A stretch of 56,293 nt of DNA, taken from positions 1 to 56,293 of the forward strand of contig JAKVBG010000027.1 of NCBI GenBank assembly GCA_022447605.1, in the 5' to 3' direction. Shown here piece by piece: positions 33,589 through 42,649 of the stretch. A program made the translations under genes and the position numbers. Each line of letters begins with the position of its first letter. The first letter of the stretch is position 1. The notes under the pieces were generated by a model, which saw nothing but the letters and a program-made list of their open reading frames with translations, searched no databases and was not told the DNA's origin. The stretch comes from Mariniblastus sp. Its GTDB lineage: Bacteria; Planctomycetota; Planctomycetia; Pirellulales; Pirellulaceae.

Positions 33589-33948
33589 AACAAAACAGGG
33601 CCTTTCAGGGTGTCAACCGGCTCTGCTGCCGACCGATTGGTAGGCAGTGGAAGGCTTCACGCCCCGTACCTGGATCTGCGGTCGAGCAGATCGGTTCTTC
33701 CTGGCAATGGTTGGGTTGTCCATCTTACGACAGAAAATTGGACCTCGGAACGGCTTCTTGGTGAAACGACTTTGAATCTTCCAAATATTGATTTGTCGGC
33801 TGCTCGCCCGAGAAGTGGTCCTTGCTACGGCCTGATCAACCCGGCGTCGGCGAACGCTAGCGGTTTGCTGGATTCCATTGATCTTGTTCGCCGCTCCAGG
33901 TGTTTCTATGGTCCCGTGGACCGAAATTTCGAGTGGAAGCGGAACGAG
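33589..33948. other. Intergenic region before the MscK-like gene
   Basis: About 360 bp. The frame of the MscK-like protein runs open through it, but its residues have no family resemblance and a signal peptide begins only at the ATG at 33949, so I treat it as leader DNA. It must contain the promoter of the mechanosensitive-channel gene and, on the other strand, that of the small helical protein. I see no RNA structure in it. Confidence 0.5.
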
Positions 33949-35715
33949 ATGATTTTTTCTGACCGACACCCCGTCAATCACCCGTCGTGCGCTGGCTGGA
34001 TCGCTCTGTTGGCTTTTCTGAGCGGCTGCTGGATTGCAACCGATCCCTTATTGGCCAAGCAGGGGATCGCCCCTGGCTCCTTCGGGACAGAGGATGCGAT
34101 TCGACCCTCGGAGGGTGATCCGGTTACCACGGACCTCCTGCCAGAGGAAGCTGAGGCAATGACCTTCACGGTCGATACGACCGCGAAGGTCGAGGACTCC
34201 GGGCGCACCAGCAATGGCCCAGGAGCTCCGGATACGTTGACAGTTGAACAGTTGGAGTCCCGGATCGAGGCGCAGCGCGAGGTGATTTCGGGCGACTCGC
34301 AGTTAAGTGATGAAGAGAAAAAATCGAGGCTGGATGTGGTGGCCGACGCCCAGGAGTGGGTCAAGAAGATCCATCTTTATGAAAGTGAAAAACGGGAGTT
34401 CGAAAACCGGCTGCAGACGTATCCGGCAGAAATCGAATCCGGCAGCAAGCGGTTGAATCATCTGATACCGAGCGAGGATCCACCCCCGGCCAGTCAAGTG
34501 AACTCGGAGTCACTGCACAGGCAACTGATGAAGAAGCGTCAATTGCTGGACGAGAGCAAAGTTGCCTTGGAAGGACACGTCCTGGCAATCAGAGATTACC
34601 AAGAGCGGCTGACGGTCGTCCCCCGGCTTCGCGCGGAGGCAAATGACCAACTGAAACTCACCCGTCAGGCGATTGAAAAGATTGAAAATGAACCGCAACA
34701 GGAATCGGGCCCACTGACTCTGCTCATGCTCTACAGCAAGCGGTTGGCGCTGGCGGGACAAGTCAAGATGCTGGATGCCGAAGTGGATGTCCAGGAGTTG
34801 ACTGGGAAATTCCAACCGATTCAACATGACTTGATGGCGCGACGGATTGCCCAGCTCGAATCGGAAATCAAGAAATGGGAAGCGGAATTGAAACAGGTTC
34901 GCGAGCTGGAGACCCAGCGCGAAGCAGAACAGGCCAGACTGGCCACCGCCACGGTTGACCCGGTTTTCAGGTCGCTGGCCGTTCGCAACGAGGAACTGGT
35001 GGCGGCCCGCAAGGCCATGCACGAAAAATTGCAGAATCTCGCCACGGAACTTTCGCGGGTTCAATCGGACATCGAGACCTTACAGGCCCGGTTTGGGAGC
35101 TTGAAAGACAAGATTGATGCGGCCGGATTGACCAAGGCCAACGGTATGCTGCTGGTCGACTTGAGACGTAATCTGATGCCGGCCGGCGCCAGCCAGTTGA
35201 GGATTGGGCAAATTGAAGAGGAACTCCAGACATTCAATCTGCAAATTGTCCAGTTGACCGAGGAGCGCGGCGAATTGCACGACCCGGTCGCCTTTGTCAA
35301 AGCGCAGATCGAACAGGAAGACCCGCCGGAACCGTTGTTGGGCCTGGGGTTGAAATTCATTGATGCGAAACGCGGCTATCTGGACCAATTGGTCGCTGAC
35401 AACCAGGAATATCTGAAGTTGCTGCAAAATGCGGGCGTCAAGCATCAGCAGTTGATCGATGAGACACACCAGGTGCGTTTGTACATCGATGAAAATGCCC
35501 TATGGATACGGAGTGCCGATCCGATCGGTCTGGCGGACTGTTCCCCAGCCGTCCGAGGGGCAGTCGCTTTCTTCGATCCCGGGCAATGGGCCGACGCGGT
35601 GCGTCAGGTGCGCAACCGGATGGGGAATCGCCCCTACGAGTCCGCGGTTGCCACGGTTGGCCTGTTCCTGCTTTTCGTGGTGACGCGACGATTGAAAATA
35701 GGTTTGAAGTCTTGA
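33949..35715 (+). CDS. MscK-like mechanosensitive channel, N-terminal half (periplasmic coiled coil and first membrane segment)
   Basis: From the ATG at 33949 the protein has 588 residues: a signal segment (WIALLAFLSGCWIATDPLLA), then a long Glu/Leu/Gln-rich coiled coil (about 90-540), matching the periplasmic 'porin' domain of MscK/KefA channels, and one membrane helix near the C-terminus (VATVGLFLLFVVTRR). It then stops at 35715. The rest of an MscK (ten membrane segments and MscS pore) is in the next frame, beginning right after. Standing alone it would be a single-pass coiled-coil protein. Either the gene is split into two or it was broken by a frameshift; see findings. Confidence 0.75.
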   Translation: MIFSDRHPVNHPSCAGWIALLAFLSGCWIATDPLLAKQGIAPGSFGTEDAIRPSEGDPVTTDLLPEEAEAMTFTVDTTAKVEDSGRTSNGPGAPDTLTVEQLESRIEAQREVISGDSQLSDEEKKSRLDVVADAQEWVKKIHLYESEKREFENRLQTYPAEIESGSKRLNHLIPSEDPPPASQVNSESLHRQLMKKRQLLDESKVALEGHVLAIRDYQERLTVVPRLRAEANDQLKLTRQAIEKIENEPQQESGPLTLLMLYSKRLALAGQVKMLDAEVDVQELTGKFQPIQHDLMARRIAQLESEIKKWEAELKQVRELETQREAEQARLATATVDPVFRSLAVRNEELVAARKAMHEKLQNLATELSRVQSDIETLQARFGSLKDKIDAAGLTKANGMLLVDLRRNLMPAGASQLRIGQIEEELQTFNLQIVQLTEERGELHDPVAFVKAQIEQEDPPEPLLGLGLKFIDAKRGYLDQLVADNQEYLKLLQNAGVKHQQLIDETHQVRLYIDENALWIRSADPIGLADCSPAVRGAVAFFDPGQWADAVRQVRNRMGNRPYESAVATVGLFLLFVVTRRLKIGLKS

Positions 35716-35753
35716 GACAGCCCGGCCATGATCATATTGATGGAATCAAGAGG

Positions 35754-37655
35754 ATGAGTGCACCCACGAACCAACCTGGGTCGGATCGCCTGGAAACGCC
35801 AGGTCATTCGCACCGCCTGGAGAAGTATTCGCGGTATGCGCCAACCCTGAGAGCGGGGGCGCTGGTCATCATCTCCGCCATGTTTCTGCCGCTGGTCCTG
35901 TTCTACCTGGCCTGGCAGCTGGGCCCACCCTTTGAAAAGTCGACCCTGCAGGGGGCACTCTGCAGCAGTCTTGTTTTTTCGGTTCCGCTGTTTTTTGCCT
36001 GCATCTCCATCCACAAGTCGCTGGTCCCCGGTGGCCTTGCTGAAAAATACCTGAACTGGAAACCGGGACTCTGCCAGGCCCTGTCGCGAATCTCCCAGGG
36101 GATGATCCTCGTGTGTCTTCCTTTGCAGGTTGTCTATACGTCCCTGGAGTGGTTCGAGGGGGGGCAGTGGAATAACTCCTTTGGCCGCTGCCTGTTCCTT
36201 TTCAACATGGCTGCCCTGTCCGTCTTTCTCTATCGGGCTGGCCGTTATCTTGACCGTGAGGATGGGCACGATTGTTCCCGGCACCCGTCCCGGCTCTGCC
36301 TGCACCGGGTCATGCTGGGCTGCATCGGTTTGCCTCTGACTTTGATGATCATGGCCGCCATGGGTTTCTATTTTACGGCCGTTCAGTTGAGTTGGCGGCT
36401 GTTCTGGTCCTACGCGATCCTGATGGGCATTGGCCTGCTGACCGGTTTTGCCGGTCGGTTGCTGTTGACGACTCAATTCAGGATCAAACTCCGCAAGCTG
36501 GAAGAAACCAGGGATCCGCAGTCAGTCGAGGAGGATCGGATTGACATCTCGGGAATATCGACCCAGGTCAATCGCCTGCTGAGGATCACCGCCATCGTTG
36601 CCACGTTGGTGATCGGTTGGCATATCTGGTCGGGCGTCCTGCCGGCCGTCAACTGGCTGGATCAGGTCGCTTTGTGGAATGCGGCGCGCGACTTTACCGT
36701 CAACGGTGTGACGCCACAGGTGACGCTGCGAGACCTGCTGATTGCCATCGGCTCGCTCGGTATCACGATCATGCTCAGCCGAAATCTGCCTGGCCTGCTG
36801 GAAATTGTCCTGCTGGACCGCCTGCCATTGGACCGGGGAGGCCGGTATGCGATCTCCTTTGTCATGCGTTACCTGGTTGGCGTGTTCGGGATTTTGCTGG
36901 CTTTTCGCTGGGTCGGATTTTCCTGGACCAGTGTCCAGTGGCTGGCTGCCGGTTTGACGGTCGGCTTGGGTTTTGGATTGCAGGAAATATTTGCCAACTT
37001 GGTCTCGGGAATCATCATACTGATTGAACGTCCGATTCGGGTGGGGGACTTTGTGACCGTCAATGGCGTCACCGGGAACGTGACCAGGATGGAACTCAGG
37101 GCGACCACGATTCGGGATCTGGATCACCGCGAGTCGATCATTCCGAACAAGCGGTTCATTACCGAGGATGTTACCAACTGGACCTTGAGCGATCGGCTTT
37201 CCAGGATTGTCTTGCCAGTCGGGATTGCTTACGGCTCGGATACTCGCCGAGCGCAAGAGACTTTGTACCGGGTTGCGCAAGAGAACCCGGACGTGGTTGC
37301 CGATCCGGCGCCGGAAGTCGTTTTTTCCGGATTCGGGGCCAGCACGCTTGATTTTGAATTGAAAGTGATGATTCCCAATCGGGAGATCTATTTTGAGGTT
37401 CAGCATGAACTGAACATGGCGATTGACCGAGCCTTTCGGGATGCCAACATTGAAATCGCCTTCCCGCAGCAGGATGTCCACTTGCATGGTCTGGAAAACC
37501 TGGCCTCGCTCCCTCAGTTCGAGGAACAGGCCCCCTCGACTGCCCCGGGCGTCTCTCAAGTGACGATGACAAGTGCACAAAAACCGGTTAATTTGTCGGG
37601 TCATGGGGAGACCCGCAAACCGTCAGACGTGACACCCAATCGTCGCGCTTCCTGA
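35754..37655 (+). CDS. MscK-like mechanosensitive channel, C-terminal half (MscS channel)
   Basis: The ATG at 35754 (GGA 9 bp upstream) gives 633 residues with about ten membrane segments; the frame is open upstream as far as 35502. Residues about 400-430 (LAAGLTVGLGFGLQEIFANL) are the pore-lining helix, followed by ERPIRVGDFVTVNG (beta domain), and the C-terminal vestibule with PNKRFITEDVTNWTLSD and later DIEIAFPQQDVHLHG. It opens under membrane tension to release solutes on hypo-osmotic shock. The first membrane segment and the periplasmic coiled coil are encoded just upstream in another frame. Whether this half is made alone or fused is uncertain. Confidence 0.85.
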   Translation: MSAPTNQPGSDRLETPGHSHRLEKYSRYAPTLRAGALVIISAMFLPLVLFYLAWQLGPPFEKSTLQGALCSSLVFSVPLFFACISIHKSLVPGGLAEKYLNWKPGLCQALSRISQGMILVCLPLQVVYTSLEWFEGGQWNNSFGRCLFLFNMAALSVFLYRAGRYLDREDGHDCSRHPSRLCLHRVMLGCIGLPLTLMIMAAMGFYFTAVQLSWRLFWSYAILMGIGLLTGFAGRLLLTTQFRIKLRKLEETRDPQSVEEDRIDISGISTQVNRLLRITAIVATLVIGWHIWSGVLPAVNWLDQVALWNAARDFTVNGVTPQVTLRDLLIAIGSLGITIMLSRNLPGLLEIVLLDRLPLDRGGRYAISFVMRYLVGVFGILLAFRWVGFSWTSVQWLAAGLTVGLGFGLQEIFANLVSGIIILIERPIRVGDFVTVNGVTGNVTRMELRATTIRDLDHRESIIPNKRFITEDVTNWTLSDRLSRIVLPVGIAYGSDTRRAQETLYRVAQENPDVVADPAPEVVFSGFGASTLDFELKVMIPNREIYFEVQHELNMAIDRAFRDANIEIAFPQQDVHLHGLENLASLPQFEEQAPSTAPGVSQVTMTSAQKPVNLSGHGETRKPSDVTPNRRAS

Positions 37656-37712
37656 TCGGGTGAATACCACGGGACCCTGGTGACTTACCGATTTTCCGTA
37701 GCAGGAACCAGA

Positions 37713-38105
37713 ATGATGGGTTGGCTGTTCTTGTCGCTTGCGATTGTTTCCGAGGTCATTGGAACTACGTTCCTGAAGCGCGCCGACGGTAACGTCCTCT
37801 CCTATTCCGGCCTGTTGATGATGGTTTTTTACGCCATCAGCTTTACGTTTCTGACCATTGCCATCAAATGCAACATTGAGTTGGGAGTTGGTTACGCGAT
37901 TTGGTCAGGTGTCGGTACTGTGTTGATTGTACTGATCGGGATCTATGCTTTTGGCGAGAATTCCTCGGTCATCAAGTTTCTCTGTATCGGCCTGATTATC
38001 ATGGGGGTCGTCGGTTTGAAGCTGGATACGCCCAGCCATCGCCCAGAGGGTGAGATAGCGGCACCGCCAGCTGAACCTCCTGGCGATGAAAAGCAGGAGC
38101 AGTAG
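37713..38105 (+). CDS. Small multidrug resistance (SMR) transporter
   Basis: The ATG at 37713 gives 130 residues beginning MMGWLFLSLAIVSEVIGTTFLKRADG, with the membrane-embedded Glu of AIVSEVIGT equivalent to the proton/substrate-binding Glu14 of EmrE. Four membrane segments cover about 2-105 and GYAIWSGVGTV and GVVGLKL are typical. A Pro/Glu-rich tail (about 107-130) is extra. By family it exports cationic drugs or guanidinium-type compounds in exchange for protons, as a dual-topology dimer. The tail is unusual. The gene lies 57 bp after the MscS half. Confidence 0.85.
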   Translation: MMGWLFLSLAIVSEVIGTTFLKRADGNVLSYSGLLMMVFYAISFTFLTIAIKCNIELGVGYAIWSGVGTVLIVLIGIYAFGENSSVIKFLCIGLIIMGVVGLKLDTPSHRPEGEIAAPPAEPPGDEKQEQ

Positions 38106-38174
38106 GAACGTGGCAGTTTGGGGCGCGTTGCGGACGTTCGAGGGCGGTTCGCTCGTGGCCGTTGTGGGGTGCGG

Positions 38175-40070
38175 CTACTTCCGATCAATCCCGTACTCAT
38201 CGATTTTTCGGTAGAGCGTTGCCCGGCTGATCCCCAGTAGCTCGGCTGCTTTGGGAACGCTACCCGCTGTCCGCTCGAGTGCCTGGCCAATCAATTTTCG
38301 TTCCCAGTGGTCGATCTTGAGAGTTGCCAGTTCACCGTCGTGGGCATCCCGGATCCCCAAATCGTTCAGGCGCACTTCGTCACCGTCGGCCATTACGATG
38401 GCCGAATCGATCACGTTGCGGAGTTGGCGGACATTCCCGGGCCACTGATACGTCAACAGACGGGCATTGGCTTCGTCTGAAATCGTCATGTCGGGCTTGC
38501 CGTGATTCCGGCAGAAGTGGTCCAGGAAATAATCGATCAGTAATTGAATATCGCTGCCCCGTTCTCGTAACGGCGGAACGTATAGTTCGTAGACGCTCAA
38601 GCGGTAATAGAGGTCTTCCCGGAAACGCTTTTCCGCAACAAATTCTTTCAGGTCACGGTTGGTGGCGCAGATCACTCGCACGTCCACGGTCACTTCTTCC
38701 GTTCCACCGACGGGCAGGAACGGGTAACCCTCCAAGGTTCGCAGCAGCTTCGCTTGTCCTTCCAGAGTCAATTCACCAATTTCGTCCAGGAACAGGGTGC
38801 CCAGGTCCGCCTGCTTGAACCAGCCGTCGTGGTCCCGGTCAGCACTGGTAAAGGAACCCCTCTTATGTCCAAACAACTGGCTTTCCATCAGGTCGCGGGG
38901 AATGGCAGCGCAGTTGACACTCAGCATGGGCCGATCGGCCCTGGGGCTGGCGCGATGCAGCGCCCGAGCTACCAGTTCTTTGCCGGCCCCCGACTCACCG
39001 CGGATCAGGACGCTCCCCGATGCCTGGGCGACCCGGTTGATACGGGATTTGAGTTCCAGCATTTCCGGGCTTTCACCCAGGAGTTCATCCGTGTTGGCTG
39101 AATCCTGGACCAGCCGGGAGTGCTCTGCCGCCAGGGAGGCCTGGCGATTGGCACGGGCCAACGAGCGAACCATAATGTTCGCCATGGCACAGGCCAACTC
39201 AAAATGCGAGTCATAAAAGGATTTTTCCTGCCGGTACAGGTGGATCGCTCCAATCACCTGTTCCTCCTGGATCAGTGGAACACAGATCGAATCGGCAAAT
39301 TTTTCGTCTCCATTTTCGTTGGTGCCATGTTCAATCCGGATGGAATGGGATTCCTTGACGACTCTCCGGGTCAGGTCTTCATCCAGGACAAGCTGGTGAG
39401 AGCGATCCAAAGGATAGACAAATTTTGGTATCAGACTTCCATTCTCACTGAGCCACATGAAACCGGTGACTGAGGCACCTGTCCTTTCATAAAGCCGCTT
39501 CATGCAAATTTCGATCACCTCGTCTGGGTCGTCTACACCCAAAAGCTTGACGCTCAGTTGGAACAGGAAAAAGAAGTCCTGTCCCCAGTTGTGGCCTTTG
39601 AGGAAATTCAACGTGTATTGCCCCAGTTCGCGGGGATCCATGGAGCGATCGAGAATGATCGTCGAACTGGTTTGTCTCATGCCCGGGAACGGATCTTCCT
39701 GCTGGGTGATTTGGTCCGTTAGCACAAACGTGAACATCGAAGAGCCAATTTTGATTTCGGTGCCATCCATCAGCCGCGCATTGTCAATCGGTTGCCCACT
39801 GACGAGTGTTCCGTTGCTGCTGTTGTTGTCTGAAATCCACCAACCGTCTTCATCGGCGAAGACCTCGGCATGCACCCGAGATGACTGGGGGTCATTCAGC
39901 ACGATGCCGCACTTCCAATCCCGTCCGAGGAGGTTCTTTTCTTCCGGGTTCAACTCGAAGCGGGCACCCGTATTGGACCCTGAGTTCATTACCAAAAAAG
40001 CAGGCACGTTAAGACAAACTGGTTGAGGTGAAGTGGACTGGCGGTGAGGGAGCGATTCGATCGGTCTCAA
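38175..40070 (-). CDS. FHA-GAF-AAA+ transcriptional regulator (sigma-54 activator type)
   Basis: The 631-residue protein has an FHA domain (about 24-118; GRDW, SSRVHAE, NNSSNGT), a GAF domain (about 165-310), an AAA+ domain (about 330-560; Walker A GESGAGKE 358-365, Walker B TLFLDEIGEL 425-434) and a Fis-type HTH (AELLGISRATLYRKI) at the end. The FHA binds phosphothreonine and implies Ser/Thr-kinase control. The loop that contacts sigma-54, normally GAFTGA, is GSFTSA (405-410), so contact with sigma-54 may be weaker or different. It is divergent from the tail-specific protease, and could control it. The start is the ATG at 40070. Confidence 0.92.
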   Translation of the reverse strand: MRPIESLPHRQSTSPQPVCLNVPAFLVMNSGSNTGARFELNPEEKNLLGRDWKCGIVLNDPQSSRVHAEVFADEDGWWISDNNSSNGTLVSGQPIDNARLMDGTEIKIGSSMFTFVLTDQITQQEDPFPGMRQTSSTIILDRSMDPRELGQYTLNFLKGHNWGQDFFFLFQLSVKLLGVDDPDEVIEICMKRLYERTGASVTGFMWLSENGSLIPKFVYPLDRSHQLVLDEDLTRRVVKESHSIRIEHGTNENGDEKFADSICVPLIQEEQVIGAIHLYRQEKSFYDSHFELACAMANIMVRSLARANRQASLAAEHSRLVQDSANTDELLGESPEMLELKSRINRVAQASGSVLIRGESGAGKELVARALHRASPRADRPMLSVNCAAIPRDLMESQLFGHKRGSFTSADRDHDGWFKQADLGTLFLDEIGELTLEGQAKLLRTLEGYPFLPVGGTEEVTVDVRVICATNRDLKEFVAEKRFREDLYYRLSVYELYVPPLRERGSDIQLLIDYFLDHFCRNHGKPDMTISDEANARLLTYQWPGNVRQLRNVIDSAIVMADGDEVRLNDLGIRDAHDGELATLKIDHWERKLIGQALERTAGSVPKAAELLGISRATLYRKIDEYGIDRK

Positions 40071-40497
40071 CTGTCGGTTTGAATATCTCCACGAGGAAGA
40101 CCATCATACCATAGTCGAACAGTATAAGTGGATGGAATCGTGCCGTCGATGAACTGGGTGGAATCCCGTATTGACGGACCTGAGAACATGGCTTGTCAGC
40201 TAGGGGAACTTTTGGATCGGTCAAATTCCCCTGGTTCGCCGAAGAGTGATGGAATTTGCCTAATTTGGAACAAATCAGGCAAATTGTGTGATCTGAACGA
40301 ATATCTGATACGTAAGTGTCTAAAACTTGCGTGACTCTGTGTAAGGAATCACGGTCCGTTCCGTCACTCTCTTGTACGGGCGGATGTTGCCAATCCACCT
40401 TGTCGATGAATTTGGGAAACACTAGGATTCAGCGATTCAGAACAGTTAAGATACGTGGTCTAAGTTAGTTGACCCGACGGATTTAATGAGGGATATC
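40071..40497. other. Intergenic region between the AAA+ regulator and tail-specific protease
   Basis: About 430 bp shared by two divergent genes. A 33-nt near-perfect palindrome lies at 40253-40285 (see separate entry). I see no supported small protein, although a 68-codon frame crosses it, nor a structured RNA. No -24/-12 sigma-54 promoter sequence is obvious to me. Confidence 0.5.
40253..40285. promoter_or_regulatory. 33-nt near-perfect inverted repeat, candidate operator
   Basis: Arms of 15 bp (40253-40267 and 40271-40285) are complementary except at one position, around a 3-nt centre gaa. The arms read aatttgcctaatttg and caaatcaggcaaatt. There is no T-run, so it is not an intrinsic terminator. 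It lies in the divergent promoter region between the AAA+ regulator and the tail-specific protease, and may bind a dimeric regulator, or fold as an mRNA hairpin. Confidence 0.6.
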
Positions 40498-42567
40498 ATG
40501 CGAACCGATCGCTTTAAAATTGCACAGCATTTTGTTCTTTTGCCTTGCTTGGCCTTCACGTTGGTCATTTCCAGTCTGTTTACCACAGACCTGGCGGCTG
40601 ACGATACGGAGAAGTTCGGTCAGCCGTCGCGGTCGGAGAAGACGGTTTCTCGCCTGATTGCCAGGCTGATGCAGCGGGATCACCTTTCGCGCAAGCCGTT
40701 GGATGACAAGATCTCCCAGCGGGCGTTTGACATGTATGTCAAGATGCTCGATCCGATGAAGGTCTATTTTCTTCAGTCAGACATTGATGAATTCTCTTCA
40801 AAGTGGCGAGAGAGTATCGATGACAACATGAAGAACGGCGAGTACGAAATCGCTTTCAAAATCTTCAATCGGTTCCTGGATCGCGTCAATGAGCGCAGCC
40901 AGTTGGCCGTTGAATTGGTCGATTCCAATTTTGACTATAGCCTGGATGAAGAGATTGCCACGGACCAGGATGATGTCAAGTTCGCCGCCAATGAAGATGA
41001 GGTCAAAGACCGATGGCGGAAGCGGATCAAGTACAACTTGATGGTATTGAAAAACGACAAGGATTCCAAAGTCGATCCGAAGGAGAAGCTCAAGAAACGT
41101 TATGAAGCTTATGCCAAACGGATGCATCAGACAGACAATGGAGATGTCGTGGAGATGTACGTTACGGCTATTACGACCAGTTTTGACCCTCACACCGCCT
41201 ACATGTCGAAGGAGTCGTTTGAGAACTTCCTGATTTCGATGAGCTTGAAGCTCGAAGGCATTGGGGCAACCTTGCAAGCTAATGACGACGGTTATACGGT
41301 CATCAAGCGAATTGTTGTGGGAGGTGCAGCCGACAAGCAGGGCGGTCTTGTGGTCGAAGATAAGATCGTCGGCGTTGCCCAGGGCGAGGATGGTGAATTT
41401 GTGGATGTCATCGGGATGAAACTCGACGACGTGGTCCAGAAAATTCGAGGCAAATCGGGAACAACGGTTCGTCTCCAGGCGATGTCCGAAGACGGCAACG
41501 ACATCAAGACCGTGAGCATTGTCCGAGAGAAGATCAAGCTTGAAGACAGCGCTGCTCAAGGCGTCGTTTTTGAAGAAGGTCCGTACAAGGTAGGTGTCAT
41601 TGATCTCCCCAGTTTTTATGCTGATATGGAAAGCTCGCGGCGCAACTCAACGGAAGCCCGCAGCACGACGAAGGACGTCGAGCGAATTCTGGAGGACTTC
41701 AAGAAGCAGGGTGTTGACTCGATCGTTCTCGATTTGCGCAGGAACGGTGGCGGCAGTCTGCGAGAAGCGATCGACTGCACCGGTTTGTTTATCAACACGG
41801 GTACGGTCGTTCAGGTCAAAGATGCGTATGGAAAGATCCAGAAGCACAACGATGAGCGTTCCGGGATGACATGGGAAGGGCCTGTCGTTGTCCTGACGAG
41901 CAAGTTCAGCGCCAGTGCCAGTGAAATCCTTGCTGGTGCGATTCAGGACTACGGCCGAGGTATCGTCGTGGGTGATACCACGACTCATGGAAAAGGGACT
42001 GTGCAGAGTTTGATCGATCTGAACCAGCTCGTCTTTGGGGTGGCCAAATCTCCCAATATGTATGGGGCATTGAAGATCACGATGCAGCAGTTTTACCGTC
42101 CCAATGGAGACAGTACGCAGAAGCGGGGAGTCTTGTCAGATATCGTCTTGCCGTCCATTACGGACAAGATGGATGTGAGCGAAAAAGACCTCGACTACCC
42201 TGTCGAATGGGACAGCGTTCCGTCTGCCCAGCCAAAGAACTTCGATCTGGTCAAACCGGAGATGTTGAAGGAATTGCAGGACAATTCCATGTCCAGGATT
42301 GCTGATTCGGAGAAATTCAACAAGAAACAGGAAGAGATCAAAGCTTACGTGGAGCAGAAGAACCGTAAATCGGCAACGCTCAACGAGGAAAAATATCTCG
42401 AACGACGTGAAAAGTTGAATGCTGAAAAAGAAGACCAGAAACTGATTGAAGACCAGGTGAACGGCTCGAGTCAGGAGATTGAACGTGATTATTACCTGGA
42501 TGAAGTTCTGAAGATTTCGGTTGATTATCTGAAAATGCTGCCCGGCAAGAAGGTTGCCAACAACTAG
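40498..42567 (+). CDS. prc: Tail-specific (C-terminal processing) protease
   Basis: The ATG at 40498 has GAGGG 5 bp upstream and gives 689 residues; the ATG at 40486 is less supported. After a signal peptide (about 1-32, ending LAADD) come an N-terminal helical domain, a PDZ domain (about 230-320; EGIGATLQANDDGYTVIKRI), and the S41 peptidase domain with SASASE containing the nucleophile Ser and THGKGTVQ with the catalytic Lys. A Lys/Glu-rich C-terminal extension (about 560-689) is the DUF3340-type tail. It cleaves proteins with hydrophobic or non-polar C-termini in the periplasm. Its own terminator follows. Confidence 0.94.
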   Translation: MRTDRFKIAQHFVLLPCLAFTLVISSLFTTDLAADDTEKFGQPSRSEKTVSRLIARLMQRDHLSRKPLDDKISQRAFDMYVKMLDPMKVYFLQSDIDEFSSKWRESIDDNMKNGEYEIAFKIFNRFLDRVNERSQLAVELVDSNFDYSLDEEIATDQDDVKFAANEDEVKDRWRKRIKYNLMVLKNDKDSKVDPKEKLKKRYEAYAKRMHQTDNGDVVEMYVTAITTSFDPHTAYMSKESFENFLISMSLKLEGIGATLQANDDGYTVIKRIVVGGAADKQGGLVVEDKIVGVAQGEDGEFVDVIGMKLDDVVQKIRGKSGTTVRLQAMSEDGNDIKTVSIVREKIKLEDSAAQGVVFEEGPYKVGVIDLPSFYADMESSRRNSTEARSTTKDVERILEDFKKQGVDSIVLDLRRNGGGSLREAIDCTGLFINTGTVVQVKDAYGKIQKHNDERSGMTWEGPVVVLTSKFSASASEILAGAIQDYGRGIVVGDTTTHGKGTVQSLIDLNQLVFGVAKSPNMYGALKITMQQFYRPNGDSTQKRGVLSDIVLPSITDKMDVSEKDLDYPVEWDSVPSAQPKNFDLVKPEMLKELQDNSMSRIADSEKFNKKQEEIKAYVEQKNRKSATLNEEKYLERREKLNAEKEDQKLIEDQVNGSSQEIERDYYLDEVLKISVDYLKMLPGKKVANN

Positions 42568-42597
42568 GTTGGTCCGGGTAGGCTCGATTAAGAACAG

Positions 42598-42629
42598 GGC
42601 GGCTGTGTTGATTCACGGTCGCCTTTTTT
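42598..42629 (+). terminator. prc: Terminator of the tail-specific protease gene
   Basis: A 10-bp stem with two G-U pairs (42598-42607 with 42614-42623, ggcggctgtg/cacggtcgcc), 6-nt loop, then six T at 42624-42629. It is 30 bp after the stop codon. The T-run begins a 13-bp tandem duplication. Confidence 0.8.
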
Positions 42630-42649
42630 CGTTCCGTTTTTTCGTTCCG
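42624..42649. repeat. 13-bp perfect tandem duplication
   Basis: Two identical copies of ttttttcgttccg (42624-42636 and 42637-42649) stand between the terminator stem and the stop codon of the converging PhnP-like gene at 42650. Confidence 0.9.

Noticed and set aside
35690..35700. Programmed -1 frameshift site joining the MscK halves
   Set aside because: The sequence around ttgaaaatagg is not an X-XXY-YYZ slippery heptamer in the right frame and no downstream pseudoknot is evident, so a simple split or mutation is preferred.
40128..40334. 68-codon frame across the 33-nt palindrome
   Set aside because: No family resemblance or ribosome-binding site; the palindrome would be within the coding part by chance.
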